From G963665405 sp963665405 (GTDB lineage Bacteria > Chloroflexota > Dehalococcoidia > Lucifugimonadales > G963665405): 64,000 nucleotides of DNA. A model generated the notes under the pieces. The model saw only the letters and a program-made list of their open reading frames with translations. It was not told the origin of the DNA and searched no databases. Of this stretch, positions 1 through 9,410 are shown one piece after another. The number at the start of each line of letters is the position of its first letter. The first letter of the stretch is position 1. The DNA is taken from assembly GCA_963665405.2 (NCBI GenBank), contig OY762261.2, positions 372,001-436,000 of the forward strand, read 5' to 3'. Both the position numbers and the translations under genes were made by a program.

Positions 1-588
1 CCGCTCAGGGTCCCGTAGCTGGTTCACGGCGTTGGCTACGATCTTCAGCGCATCGATGTCGAGCCCGGAGTCCGTTTCGTCCAGGAGCGCCAGCCTGGGA
101 TCGAGCATCGCCATCTGGACGACCTCGCTGCGCTTCTTCTCACCCCCGGAGAAGCCCTCGTTCACCGACCGCTTCATCAGGTCGGCGTCGATCTCGACCA
201 GCTTGACCTTCTCCTTGTAGAGGTTGTCGAACTCCCTGACGCTGAGCTCCGGCAGCTCGCGGTGCTTGCGGACGGCGTCGACGGCCGCTTTGAGGAACTG
301 CCAGTTTCGGACCCCCGGCAGCTCGACGGGGTACTGGAAGGCCAGGAAGATGCCCGCGCGCGCGCGCAGGTCCGGCGTCATCTGCAGGAGGTCCTGGCCG
401 ATGTAGCTGACCTCGCCAGCCGTGACCTTGTACTCCGCCCTGCCGGCGAGCACGTTGGCCAGCGTGCTCTTGCCGCTGCCGTTCGGACCCATTATCGCGT
501 GGACCTCTCCGGCCTTGATGGTGAGGTCGATCCCTCTGAGGATCTCGGCGCCCTCGACGGACACGTGGAGCTTGCGGATTTCAAGCAT
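1..588 (-). CDS. sufC: Fe-S cluster assembly ATPase SufC (3' end missing)
   Basis: ABC-type ATPase of the SUF iron-sulfur cluster scaffold; it partners SufB (and SufD) in the cytosol. The frame stays open from ATG at 588 to the window edge, giving 196 residues of an expected ~250. Walker A GPNGSGKST lies near residues 34-42, the SufC-type signature NEGFSGGEKKR near 143-153, and Walker B LALLDETDSGLD near 165-176. A Shine-Dalgarno AAGGAG sits about 13 nt upstream of the ATG. It follows sufB by 108 nt on the same strand, so it should be co-transcribed from the promoter at 2204-2233. The identification is firm; only the C-terminus is unseen. Confidence 0.95.
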   Translation of the reverse strand, partial: MLEIRKLHVSVEGAEILRGIDLTIKAGEVHAIMGPNGSGKSTLANVLAGRAEYKVTAGEVSYIGQDLLQMTPDLRARAGIFLAFQYPVELPGVRNWQFLKAAVDAVRKHRELPELSVREFDNLYKEKVKLVEIDADLMKRSVNEGFSGGEKKRSEVVQMAMLDPRLALLDETDSGLDIDALKIVANAVNQLRDPER

Positions 589-652
589 AGAGTTAGGATT
601 CTCCTTGGCACATCAGCCCGAGGCGGAGGGGACTATCGGACGCGCCCCCAGC

Positions 653-691
653 CCGAGACGGCCGACGCGAAAGCATGCCGGATCGTCTCGG
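653..691 (-). other. Inverted repeat between sufB and sufC
   Basis: CCGAGACG (653-660) and its reverse complement CGTCTCGG (684-691) can form an 8-bp stem around a 23-nt loop in the sufB-sufC spacer. It has no U-tract, so an intercistronic mRNA processing or stability hairpin is more likely than a terminator. Function is inferred only. Confidence 0.35.
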
Positions 692-696
692 CGAGC

Positions 697-2154
<1,458 letters not shown>

Positions 2155-2203
2155 TGTGTTTCCTCCGGTCTGCTGGCGTTCCCCGCCCGCAGAATGCACC
2201 CTC

Positions 2204-2233
2204 ACTATAGCACCGGGCCAGATACCGCGTCAA
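2204..2233 (-). promoter_or_regulatory. Sigma70-type promoter of sufBC
   Basis: Reading the minus strand, TTGACG (2228-2233) is followed after 18 nt by TATAGT (2204-2209). Transcription would begin near 2197, leaving a leader of about 43 nt before the GTG start of sufB. Both hexamers are close to consensus and the position fits the gene. Confidence 0.6.
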
Positions 2234-2252
2234 ACTTTTCGGGTTTTCTTGC

Positions 2253-2285
2253 ACACTTGCGTCTAAAACTAAATTTCACAAGTGT
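2253..2285. promoter_or_regulatory. Inverted repeat upstream of the suf promoter
   Basis: ACACTTG (2253-2259) and CAAGTGT (2279-2285) are perfect inverted arms separated by 19 nt of AT-rich sequence, just upstream of the sufB -35 box. This placement would suit a dimeric activator or repressor, for instance an Rrf2/SufR-type regulator, but no regulator gene is nearby and the arms match no motif I can name with certainty. Confidence 0.3.
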
Positions 2286-2296
2286 CAAACGCCGTG

Positions 2297-3178
2297 TCAC
2301 CGGGCTAGAAGGTCTGCGATCAGCCGTTTTGCCTCGGCGGCGCGGACGTGTATCGCAACCTCGACGGGCCCCTCTCCGAACGTTGCCACTGTCTGCCCTA
2401 GCCGGCCGGGTATTTCGGTCTCGACCCTCACGGACGCACACCGGAACGTAAACAGCTCCGGCGCCACGGCGGCGAGCATGGCAAGCGGGTCGCACAGGTG
2501 GAATTTCTCGTCCTCGGGGTGCGTGCGGAACCAATTCGTCATCAACCGGCGAGCAAGAGCAGCGCCCCTCGATTTGCCGGACGGCCAGTCACGGTCTCGG
2601 CGCTCGACATACACCTCGTTGCATACGTCCAGGCCGATCAGGACGGTGGGCACTCCCGACGAGAGTACCGCGTTCGCGGCGTGCGGGTCGTTGAATATGT
2701 TGAACTCCGCGTGCGGGGTGACGTTGCCGCCCACCTGCACGGCGCCGCCCATCACGACGATTTTCGAGAACGGGATCCTCGGAGACCGGGCCATGGCCCG
2801 CGCTACGTTCGTCAGCGGGCCGAGGGCGACGAGGTGGGCGTCCTTGCTGAAGCGGGTCAGGTAATCGACCGCCCTCAGGGACGCCGGTCTCGACACAGGG
2901 GCCCGAAGCCTGCCCGCGAGCCCGGCGGGTCCGTGAAAGTAGTGCGCGTGTGTGAAGCGGCCTCGGATCGGACGGGCGGCCCCCCGGTAGACCGGGACGT
3001 CGGTCCGATCCAGGTACTCGAGGATCCGCAGGGCGTTTCTGGTCGTGTAGGCGAGGGATGCGTTGCCCCCTACAGTCGTGAGGGCCTGCACGGACAGATC
3101 CGAGGAGGCGAGAGCCATCGCCAGGGCGAGGGCGTCATCGGTGCCGGGGTCGGTGTCGATAACGACTCTGGTCGTCAA
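2297..3178 (-). CDS. Inosine/uridine-preferring nucleoside hydrolase
   Basis: N-ribohydrolase that releases a base and ribose from a nucleoside. The N-terminal DTDPGTDDA calcium/ribose-binding motif is at residues 8-16. A central VVMGGAV segment precedes HAEFNIFNDPHAA, and the C-terminal LCDPLAM supplies the last conserved Asp. At 293 residues it is close to the usual 310. The start overlaps the stop of the upstream epimerase gene by 4 nt, indicating translational coupling. It is the last gene of a minus-strand group with an epimerase, a small beta-protein and a class II aldolase, which suggests scavenging of ribose or a modified sugar. Substrate cannot be read from the sequence. Confidence 0.88.
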   Translation of the reverse strand: MTTRVVIDTDPGTDDALALAMALASSDLSVQALTTVGGNASLAYTTRNALRILEYLDRTDVPVYRGAARPIRGRFTHAHYFHGPAGLAGRLRAPVSRPASLRAVDYLTRFSKDAHLVALGPLTNVARAMARSPRIPFSKIVVMGGAVQVGGNVTPHAEFNIFNDPHAANAVLSSGVPTVLIGLDVCNEVYVERRDRDWPSGKSRGAALARRLMTNWFRTHPEDEKFHLCDPLAMLAAVAPELFTFRCASVRVETEIPGRLGQTVATFGEGPVEVAIHVRAAEAKRLIADLLAR

Positions 3179-4155
3179 TCACCCCGCTCCGGAACCGGCA
3201 CGAGCCCTCGACGACGGTGTACGAACGCCTCCCAAGCCTCTCGGGAGGAGTACCGGAAGTGGACCCCCAGCTCGCTCTGGATCTTCTCGGTGCCGGCGGT
3301 CCACGGGAACCGGATGAAATCGAGACCGGAGGCTGGCGACTCGAACTGGAGGCGAAGCGTCCACGAAATGCTCGTCAGCCAGTAGATGAGTGGAGACGGG
3401 AGCATCAGCAGCCGGCGGTCCAGCGCCGCCGCCATCTCGCTCCAGCGGATCGTGCCGCGGCCCGCAACGTTGTACAGGCCGGGTATGCGCTGTCGGATGC
3501 ATCGAGCCAGGATGTCGGTCAGGTCGTCCTCGTGGAGTAGCTGCATCTCGGGGTCGTAGCCGACGATTCCGACCAGGAGGCGGCGTTGGAAGGTGCGGGA
3601 TATGAAGTTGTCGGCGTTCGGACCCATGACTGGGCACCCCCTCAGTACGGTCGTGACGATCTCCGGATGGGCCTCAGCAAACTCCCGCAGCAGCGCCTCG
3701 GACGCCGCCTTGTCCTCTCCGTACTGGAAGCCCTTGACCGGCCTCACGGCGGCGCTCTCCGTGAGGGCCGGCCGGTTGTCGGCATGTGCGCCGTAGACGG
3801 TGGTGCTGCTGAAGTAGACTATGTGCCGGACTCCCGACCTGGCGGATGACTCCAGCACGGTGGCCGAGCCGCTCACGTCGACCTCGCGTATCGCGACCCG
3901 GTTGTGGCCGGCCTTCAAGATGAAGGCAAGGTGGACGACGACGTCGATCTCGTGCTCGCTCAGAACGTCGTCGATGGGATCGGTAATGTCCCGCTGAAGG
4001 TACACCACCTTCGGGCCGTAAGATCGCGGAAGCGGCCGGACGTCGAGAATGAGGATACGGGCGACGGACGGGTCGCCTTCCATCTGCTCGATCAGCCGGG
4101 TGCCGATGTATCCCGAGCCGCCGGTGATCGCTACGCGACGCGCGGGACTATCCAT
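3175..4155 (-). CDS. NAD-dependent epimerase/dehydratase (extended SDR)
   Basis: Extended short-chain dehydrogenase/reductase acting on a nucleotide sugar or related substrate. GGSGYIGTRL at residues 12-21 is the Rossmann NAD-binding motif. YFSSTTVYG carries the catalytic Ser/Thr, and YGEDK is the YxxxK catalytic pair. The C-terminal part has the substrate-domain pattern of UDP-glucose 4-epimerase relatives. The protein is 326 residues, normal for the family. Its start overlaps the small upstream gene by 8 nt and its end overlaps the nucleoside hydrolase by 4 nt, so these three are one transcription unit. The exact substrate is unknown. Confidence 0.88.
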   Translation of the reverse strand: MDSPARRVAITGGSGYIGTRLIEQMEGDPSVARILILDVRPLPRSYGPKVVYLQRDITDPIDDVLSEHEIDVVVHLAFILKAGHNRVAIREVDVSGSATVLESSARSGVRHIVYFSSTTVYGAHADNRPALTESAAVRPVKGFQYGEDKAASEALLREFAEAHPEIVTTVLRGCPVMGPNADNFISRTFQRRLLVGIVGYDPEMQLLHEDDLTDILARCIRQRIPGLYNVAGRGTIRWSEMAAALDRRLLMLPSPLIYWLTSISWTLRLQFESPASGLDFIRFPWTAGTEKIQSELGVHFRYSSREAWEAFVHRRRGLVPVPERGD

Positions 4156-4519
4156 CCGCGACCACGTCGGTGAAGTCGAACCTGAGCGTGCCCAGGCCGG
4201 GCACGTCGAAGCCCATCCCTATTTTGTGCGACCCCGCGTCCAGCGAGACTCCCTGGACGCTTATCGTTACAGTCTTGTTCATAGCCAGCGTGAACGTATT
4301 CTCCCTGGACACGTCGTCGAAGCCGACCTCCCGACGGTCGATCGAGAAGACGCTGCGGCCGGATGGGATCTCCTCCCCGTCGACAGTCAGGGGCCAGAGC
4401 CTATGCGCGTACCCCGAGCCGAGCCCGTTCTTGATCTGGAACTCGAAGCCGGCGGCGGTGTTTCTCAGGCTCTTCTTCACGTAGAGCCTTCTGAGTAGGA
4501 ATCCGGGTACGCTTACCAT
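4148..4519 (-). CDS. Small predicted beta-sandwich protein (DUF6379-like)
   Basis: A 123-residue protein with alternating hydrophobic strands and no signal peptide or membrane segment. Features such as KKSLRNTAAGFEFQIKN, LTVDGEEI and VSLDAGSHKIGMGFDVPGLG recall the small subunit of C-glycoside deglycosylating enzymes (DUF6379), from memory of that family; I could not verify this by search. In that family the small subunit pairs with a TIM-barrel alpha subunit, which is not in this window. It overlaps the epimerase by 8 nt and follows the class II aldolase by 16 nt, so it belongs to a sugar-processing operon. If the match fails it should be treated as hypothetical. Confidence 0.6.
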   Translation of the reverse strand: MVSVPGFLLRRLYVKKSLRNTAAGFEFQIKNGLGSGYAHRLWPLTVDGEEIPSGRSVFSIDRREVGFDDVSRENTFTLAMNKTVTISVQGVSLDAGSHKIGMGFDVPGLGTLRFDFTDVVADG

Positions 4520-4535
4520 CTGTCTGACACTCCGT

Positions 4536-5222
4536 TTACTTGAGAGTCCCCGAGTCGGCGCCGGCTGCCCGCTTTCTCATCGCAAAGATCGCCTGCTCGG
4601 CTTCTACAATCTCCCTGGGCAGCTCCCTCACCTCGCCGAGCATGGACGCATAGACGAAGATCTGCGCGACCCTCTCGGTGATCTCGCAGGCGCCGAGTGC
4701 CTCGTCCAGGTCGCGGCCCACCCCTACAGCTCCGTGGTGACGGATGATGGCCGCGTTGCGATCGCCGAGCGCGTCGCAGACGCTGTCCGCCAGTTCCTGG
4801 CTCCCGGGAAAGGCGTAGCTGGACACCTTTATGCCGCCCCCGACGGTCACGACCATCTCGTCAATGATCGGCGGCACCTCCTCGACGGTTACCGCCGCGA
4901 CGCTGGCGAAGACCGAGTGGGTGTGCACGACGGAGCCCACGTCGGGCCTCCGACGGTATATCTCGCTGTGGAGAATCGATTCGGAGGAGGGGACCAGATC
5001 CCCTTCCACTGGCTCGATGTCCTGGTCCACGATCACGATGTCATCGGCCTTGAGAGAGTCGTACGGTCTTCCTGACGGAGTCACCGCCATCAGGTCGATC
5101 GAATCGCCCGACGGTATTCTCAGGCTGACATTCCCGCTGGTTCCGGCGACGAGACCCAGCGCCGCCATCCGCTGTGCAGCGGCGACGACGGATCGCTTCT
5201 GGTTCTCCCACCTGCTTGTCAT
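4536..5222 (-). CDS. Class II aldolase/adducin family protein
   Basis: Zinc-dependent aldolase or epimerase of the FucA/AraD type. It cleaves a ketose phosphate to dihydroxyacetone phosphate and an aldehyde, or epimerises ribulose 5-phosphate. GTSGNVSLRI near residues 26-35 is the phosphate-binding loop, SSESILHSEIYRRRPDV and VVHTHS provide the first zinc histidines, and IRHHGAVGVG the third. I use ATG at 5222 (228 residues); the frame stays open to a GTG at 5258, but homologues usually begin near this ATG. It is the first gene of the operon running to the nucleoside hydrolase. The kinase and dehydrogenase of the preceding operon would supply a matching pathway. Confidence 0.85.
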   Translation of the reverse strand: MTSRWENQKRSVVAAAQRMAALGLVAGTSGNVSLRIPSGDSIDLMAVTPSGRPYDSLKADDIVIVDQDIEPVEGDLVPSSESILHSEIYRRRPDVGSVVHTHSVFASVAAVTVEEVPPIIDEMVVTVGGGIKVSSYAFPGSQELADSVCDALGDRNAAIIRHHGAVGVGRDLDEALGACEITERVAQIFVYASMLGEVRELPREIVEAEQAIFAMRKRAAGADSGTLK

Positions 5223-5280
5223 CGAAACGCGACTCCCAGAATCATGCCGGACCGGCACTCACCAAACGTCGCGGTGCCCC

Positions 5281-5353
5281 CTTGAAAGGTGGGGAGTTGA
5301 TATCTGAGGGACGCCCTCAGACTCCCGGCAATCCCGACTTGTCGGGATCTGCA
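5281..5353 (-). repeat. Dispersed hairpin repeat, family A
   Basis: Between the FGGY kinase and the aldolase lies one copy of the intergenic repeat that recurs near 15.7, 16.0, 28.6, 31.0, 37.7 and 44.5 kb. Here it contains CTGAGGGACGCCCTCAG, the motif CTCCCGGCA, the hairpin ATCCCGACTTGTCGGGAT and TCTGCACACCCC. The rest of the 276-nt gap (5223-5280 and 5354-5498) shows no gene. Confidence 0.75.
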
Positions 5354-5498
5354 CACCCCTGGGTCTTCTTCAGCGTGCTCCCCGGTGTCCCTGGCAAAGG
5401 CGGGAGGGACACCCGTTCTCAGGGTCACCACGAACGGGACAGGAGCGCTTCCGTTCGGGCTGAGCTCGTCGAAGGCCCGACCGATCCCTGACCCATTT

Positions 5499-7004
5499 CT
5501 AGAGAGGGATATCCTCCAGCCCGGCGGCCATCCGGCACCACTGCTGGAAGAGCTCCTCATACTCGGCAGACTCCGCGGTGTCTGGGTCCAGACGCCGGGT
5601 GCGTGGCACCGACCCCTTCCCCGCCTCCTGCACGTCGGCGTACTCGCCCAGCGCGACCATCGCGCACCTGAAGGCGCCAAGGGCGCTCACGTTGGGTTCG
5701 TTCGAGGCCCGCAGCTCCCTATCGAGAACGTTCGTCAGGATTCTCAGGAATGTCTCGGATCGGGACATTCCTCCGCCCACGGCCAGGTTCAAGCAGGGAA
5801 GCCCGGCGATTTGCTCGATCTGCTCGAGGTTCGCCCGAATCGCGTAGGCCGTGGCCTCCAGGCAGGCTCTCGCGAGGTGGCCCTGCCCGACCTCGTCGAA
5901 CGTCAGGGGCACCGGAAACACCAGACCGCCCGCCCGAAGCCCGACGTTGCCCATGTCCATCCGCGACTGGCCCAGGAAGGCCGCCACGCCGTCGGACCCA
6001 ATCGGCACGCCGGCCGCCAGATGCTCCATCTCCGCCAGCCCGCTCGGTCCGATCTTGCCCATCGTTCCAGCAAGCCAATCGTAGGAGTGGCCGGCGTCCC
6101 CAGCAGTGCTCTCGGCCACCCATGCTGTCCGATACAGGTGGCAGCCGGCCCAGGTTCGCAGGTCGTCCGACAGGGCCGGCGCACCGGTGACCATCTGTAC
6201 CGGACAGCTCCACCCAGCCACGATGCCGACCTGTCCGGGCGCCGTAACATCCATCGCGAGGAGTCCGCACTGAGTGTCGGCTCCTGCAGCCGCCACGGGC
6301 ATCCCGGTCCGAAGGCCTGTCTGCTGAGCCGCGCCACCGCTGACCCCCCCGACGACGGTCCCCGATTCGACGAGGGGGATGTGATCGTTGCTCAAGAGCC
6401 CGAGGTCGGCCAGCATGTCCGAGCAGTGGTCACGCCGGTTGATGTCCAGCAGGCCCGCCTCGCCGGCCAGGGTCGGTTCAGCGGCCAGCACGCCGGTCAG
6501 CCTCCACAGCAGCCAATCGGCAAGCGTCAGAACGGACGCTATTCTACCATAGGCCTCCGGCCGGTGAAGCTGGAACCATCGCAGCTTGGCCGGCGCGAAC
6601 AGAAAGGACGGGAGGTGTCCAGTCGTCCGGTAGACGCGGGCACGCATCTCGTCATCGATGGCTGCCCCTTCGAACAGCGCTCTCAGGTCCGTGTTCGGTC
6701 CCGCGTAGAGCTCTCGACCCGCGTCGTCGAGGAAGACCACAGCCTGGCGCTGGCTGGTCGCGCTGACAGCGGAGATGTCCTGCGCGCTCCTTCCAGCACG
6801 GCCCACACACTCGGCGATCAGCCGGCGGATGGTTTCCCACAGATCGACCGGATCGAACTCGCGGGCGTAGGGGGATTCGTCCCTTCCTGCCGAGAGCGTC
6901 CAGGCCCTGGCGGCAGAGGCGACGACGGTCCCATTCCGGTCGAACAGAAGGCACCGGCCGCTGGTCGTGCCGGCATCGAGCACCAGAACGCAGCCTTCAG
7001 CCAC
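5499..7004 (-). CDS. FGGY-family carbohydrate kinase
   Basis: ATP-dependent sugar kinase of the xylulokinase/glycerol kinase/LsrK superfamily. LVLDAGTTSGRCLLFD at residues 7-22 is the phosphate-1 loop; TSQRQAVVF follows near residue 88. AAAGADTQCGLLAMDV holds the catalytic Asp region, and LAVGGGMSRSETFLRI near the C-terminus is the adenosine motif. At 501 residues it is full length. It overlaps the upstream dehydrogenase gene by 8 nt, so the two are coupled. Together with the class II aldolase downstream it makes a kinase-aldolase pair able to phosphorylate and cleave a sugar or sugar acid. Whether it is an AI-2 kinase, a xylulokinase or another type cannot be decided here. Confidence 0.9.
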   Translation of the reverse strand: MAEGCVLVLDAGTTSGRCLLFDRNGTVVASAARAWTLSAGRDESPYAREFDPVDLWETIRRLIAECVGRAGRSAQDISAVSATSQRQAVVFLDDAGRELYAGPNTDLRALFEGAAIDDEMRARVYRTTGHLPSFLFAPAKLRWFQLHRPEAYGRIASVLTLADWLLWRLTGVLAAEPTLAGEAGLLDINRRDHCSDMLADLGLLSNDHIPLVESGTVVGGVSGGAAQQTGLRTGMPVAAAGADTQCGLLAMDVTAPGQVGIVAGWSCPVQMVTGAPALSDDLRTWAGCHLYRTAWVAESTAGDAGHSYDWLAGTMGKIGPSGLAEMEHLAAGVPIGSDGVAAFLGQSRMDMGNVGLRAGGLVFPVPLTFDEVGQGHLARACLEATAYAIRANLEQIEQIAGLPCLNLAVGGGMSRSETFLRILTNVLDRELRASNEPNVSALGAFRCAMVALGEYADVQEAGKGSVPRTRRLDPDTAESAEYEELFQQWCRMAAGLEDIPL

Positions 7005-8019
7005 GGCGGTCCCACACCTCCGGATTCACCAGGTTGACGGGCCGCTCACCCCTCAGGAAGCGTTCGATGTCGTCCACGATCATTCGGGAGTGCCGCTCGA
7101 TCGTCTCCTCGGTTGCGCCACCCAGGTGGGGCGTCAGAACGACGTTGTCAGGCCGCAGGAGAGGGCTGTCGGCCGCCACGGGATGGGTGTCGAAGACGTC
7201 GAGGGCCGCGCCGGCGATCCTTCGCTGTGTCAGAGCGTCGACCAGGGCGCTCTGGGACACGACGGAGGTGCTGGAGGCGATCACCATGAAGGCGGCCGGC
7301 CGCATGAGAGCGATACGTCCGGCGTCCAGCATTCCCTCCGTTTCGGCGGTCGGCGGCGCAAGGACGGCTACGAAGTCGGATTCGGCCATCAGGCTGTCCA
7401 GGTCCGTCAGATCGACGGGGGTCGAAGCCGGTTCGACGTACGGGTCATGGGCTATCACCCGCATTCCGATGGCCCCCGCCAGCGACGCGAGCCTCTTCCC
7501 GATGGCCCCGAGCCCTACAACGCCGAGCGTCCTTCCGGCCAGCTCCACGCCTCTCTTCTCGATGTAGGGTTGCGCGGGGTTCTGCCACCGCCCGTCGACG
7601 ACGTATGCATGCGCCTCGGGAATCCTCCTGGCGAGCGCCAGCATCAGGCCCAGGACGTGCTCGGCCACCGCCTGCGCGTTCCGCCCGGGCGCGTTGACGA
7701 CAGCCACTCCGCGACGGGTCGCCGCCTCCACGTCGACCTGGTGAGTCGATCCGCGGCACACACCAACCATCTCCAGACACTCGACCGCGTCGAACAGGTC
7801 CTCGAACACGAAGTCGGATTCCACCACCAGGATGGCCGTTCCGCCGGACGTCAGCCTGGACGCCAGCTCATCCGGGTCCTGAAGCCGCCTGGTGTCGAAC
7901 CAGCTCTCGTAGCAGACTTCGACGGAACAGCGAAGTCTGACAAGCTCGTCATCGCTGAAGGGGGCCAGCACGAGAGCGCGGACGGGGGCTTTCCGATCAC
8001 CTGGCTGGTTCAAAAGCAT
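6997..8019 (-). CDS. D-isomer-specific 2-hydroxyacid dehydrogenase
   Basis: NAD-dependent oxidoreductase of the phosphoglycerate dehydrogenase/GyaR family. VGLGAIGKRLASLAG near residues 165-179 is the Rossmann glycine motif with an Asp downstream (AHDPY) that selects NAD. NAQAVAEHVLGLMLALAR is the conserved helix, GAALDVFDTHP and LTPHLGGATEE hold the catalytic Glu/His region. The usual Arg-containing segment reads MVIASSTSVVSQSAL instead of the common NTARG pattern, so the substrate-binding arginine there appears replaced. It starts at ATG 8019 with GACGGAC just upstream, and its end overlaps the FGGY kinase start. The repeat-containing gap upstream probably holds its promoter. Confidence 0.87.
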   Translation of the reverse strand: MLLNQPGDRKAPVRALVLAPFSDDELVRLRCSVEVCYESWFDTRRLQDPDELASRLTSGGTAILVVESDFVFEDLFDAVECLEMVGVCRGSTHQVDVEAATRRGVAVVNAPGRNAQAVAEHVLGLMLALARRIPEAHAYVVDGRWQNPAQPYIEKRGVELAGRTLGVVGLGAIGKRLASLAGAIGMRVIAHDPYVEPASTPVDLTDLDSLMAESDFVAVLAPPTAETEGMLDAGRIALMRPAAFMVIASSTSVVSQSALVDALTQRRIAGAALDVFDTHPVAADSPLLRPDNVVLTPHLGGATEETIERHSRMIVDDIERFLRGERPVNLVNPEVWDRRG

Positions 8020-8117
8020 GTCCGTCGCGTCCGCTGGTACCGGTTGTCATCGTCGAGGGTGGCATTTCAGTCCGACGCTCGTGGCTCGGTCTTCGTCTGG
8101 ACGGGCCTGTTTAGTCC

Positions 8118-8210
8118 ACCCACCCGCCCCGAGGGTTGATTTTGGGGGACGCCCCCAAACCCCCTCGAATGGGTGAAGCCCCTTCGAGACCCTTCGAGTG
8201 CAGACTCAAA
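8118..8210 (+). repeat. Dispersed G/C-block repeat, family B (partial)
   Basis: The gap 8020-8273 contains CCCACCCGCCCC, a hairpin TTGGGGGACGCCCCCAA and a C-rich block followed by TTCGAGACCC and TTCGAGTG. The same order of blocks is seen in the composite elements at 15955-16287 and 30760-31106 and in part at about 22050-22140. No open reading frame with credible coding character is present in this gap. Confidence 0.6.
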
Positions 8211-8273
8211 TGCCGCACGGCTGTCCGTCGGAAGCGCCTGGATTGGTCCTCTATCCAACCGCGGTAGAACAGG

Positions 8274-9152
8274 TTACCTGCGAAGGATTGGCAGAGCCGG
8301 GACCGCGTTTGATACCCAGATCCTGGCAGCCAGAAAGAACTTCTCGGCCGAGCTGAGTCTGATGCGGCGCCCGAAGACATCGTAGCCGGCGGCCTCGATG
8401 CGATCCAGAAGGGTCCTGTAGAGACCTCGCAGCACGGCCGGACACGCCCGAGAATCCGGCGACAGCAGAGGCATCAGGCGCGCGCCGTTGTCGAAGTAGC
8501 GCCTCGCTCTTGCCACCTGGAACTCCATCAGCGCACGGAACGCGTTGTTGACAACCCCGTCGGTCAGCTCCGCCTCGGAGTATCCGAACCTCTCCAGCTC
8601 GTCCTGGGGGATGTAGATCCGCCCCCGGTCCGCGTCTTCGCGAATGTCCCGCAGGATGTTGGTGAGCTGCATGGCGATTCCGAGGTCGACGGCGTACTCC
8701 CGAGCACGGGCGTCTTTGTAGCCGAAGATCTCCACGCAGATGAGACCGACCACGGAGGCCACCTTGTAACAGTAGGCGCGAAGCTCGTCGAAGTCGCGGA
8801 ATCTGGTCCAGGTGAGGTCCATCTCCACGCCGTCGACGATCTCGGAGTAGTAGCTCGCCGGAATCTCGAAGGTACGTGAGGCGTCCTGGAGGGCGGCGAA
8901 GAGCGGGTCGGCCGCATCACCACTGTCGAAGCTCGACAGCATCTCGCGGACCAGGCCGAAGCGTCGAGGCCGCTCGTCCGCGGGAAGAGGCTCGTCGGCG
9001 ATGTCGTCACAGTAGCGGCAGAAGGCGTATACGGCGTAGATCGCCCGGCGCTTGTGTGCCGGCAGTGTTCGAAAGGCGTAGTAGAAGTTCCTCGCCTGCT
9101 CCTTCGCGACGTGCCGGCAGTGCTCGTAGGCGAGCTCCAGGGTGGTTGCCAC
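8274..9152 (-). CDS. Squalene/phytoene synthase family protein (HpnD-like)
   Basis: Head-to-head prenyltransferase that would make presqualene diphosphate or squalene from two farnesyl diphosphates and so feed the squalene-hopene cyclase encoded upstream. The two Asp-rich motifs are YCDDIADE near residues 47-54 and LTNILRDIREDADRGR near 160-175. At 292 residues it matches HpnD/CrtB. GTG at 9152 overlaps by one base the stop of a small frame upstream. It is the distal gene of the hopanoid cluster. Only one member of the HpnC/HpnD pair, and no HpnE, is in this window, so it may act as a complete squalene synthase or depend on genes elsewhere. Confidence 0.85.
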   Translation of the reverse strand: MATTLELAYEHCRHVAKEQARNFYYAFRTLPAHKRRAIYAVYAFCRYCDDIADEPLPADERPRRFGLVREMLSSFDSGDAADPLFAALQDASRTFEIPASYYSEIVDGVEMDLTWTRFRDFDELRAYCYKVASVVGLICVEIFGYKDARAREYAVDLGIAMQLTNILRDIREDADRGRIYIPQDELERFGYSEAELTDGVVNNAFRALMEFQVARARRYFDNGARLMPLLSPDSRACPAVLRGLYRTLLDRIEAAGYDVFGRRIRLSSAEKFFLAARIWVSNAVPALPILRR

Positions 9153-9376
9153 TATCGACAGCCCTCTCTGTTGATGTAGAAGGGAAGATCCTCGTTACGT
9201 AGCCGGCTCGGGGGAAAGACCGCCAGGGGCTTCGCGTCTAGCCACGTTCCATCCCGAAGATGCACTTCGCTGCCGCACCGGAAGGGAGTGACCAGGAGAG
9301 GATCGGAGGGTTGTGATGGGCGGAGGGAGGGCGCGGGAGCTAGCCGAGCGGTCGGTGGGAGCCGTCTGGTCTCCAT
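9152..9376 (-). CDS. Possible small protein upstream of the squalene synthase gene
   Basis: A 74-codon frame from ATG 9376 ends in a TAG whose last base is the first base of the downstream GTG start, a layout typical of translational coupling. The C-terminal half (VTPFRCGSEVHLRDG, FPPSRLRNEDLPFYINREG) looks protein-like. The N-terminal half is Pro/Arg-rich and could be spurious, so the true start may lie further in. I recognise no family. It could equally be non-coding spacer between the YjbQ gene and the synthase. Confidence 0.35.
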   Translation of the reverse strand: METRRLPPTARLAPAPSLRPSQPSDPLLVTPFRCGSEVHLRDGTWLDAKPLAVFPPSRLRNEDLPFYINREGCR

Positions 9377-9410
9377 CGGACGCCGCCGGCCCTGGGGCCG
9401 GCAGGGCTGC

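Noticed and set aside
5385..7037. Plus-strand frame of 550 codons
   Set aside because: Opposite strand of the FGGY kinase, whose motifs are complete; low-complexity shadow.
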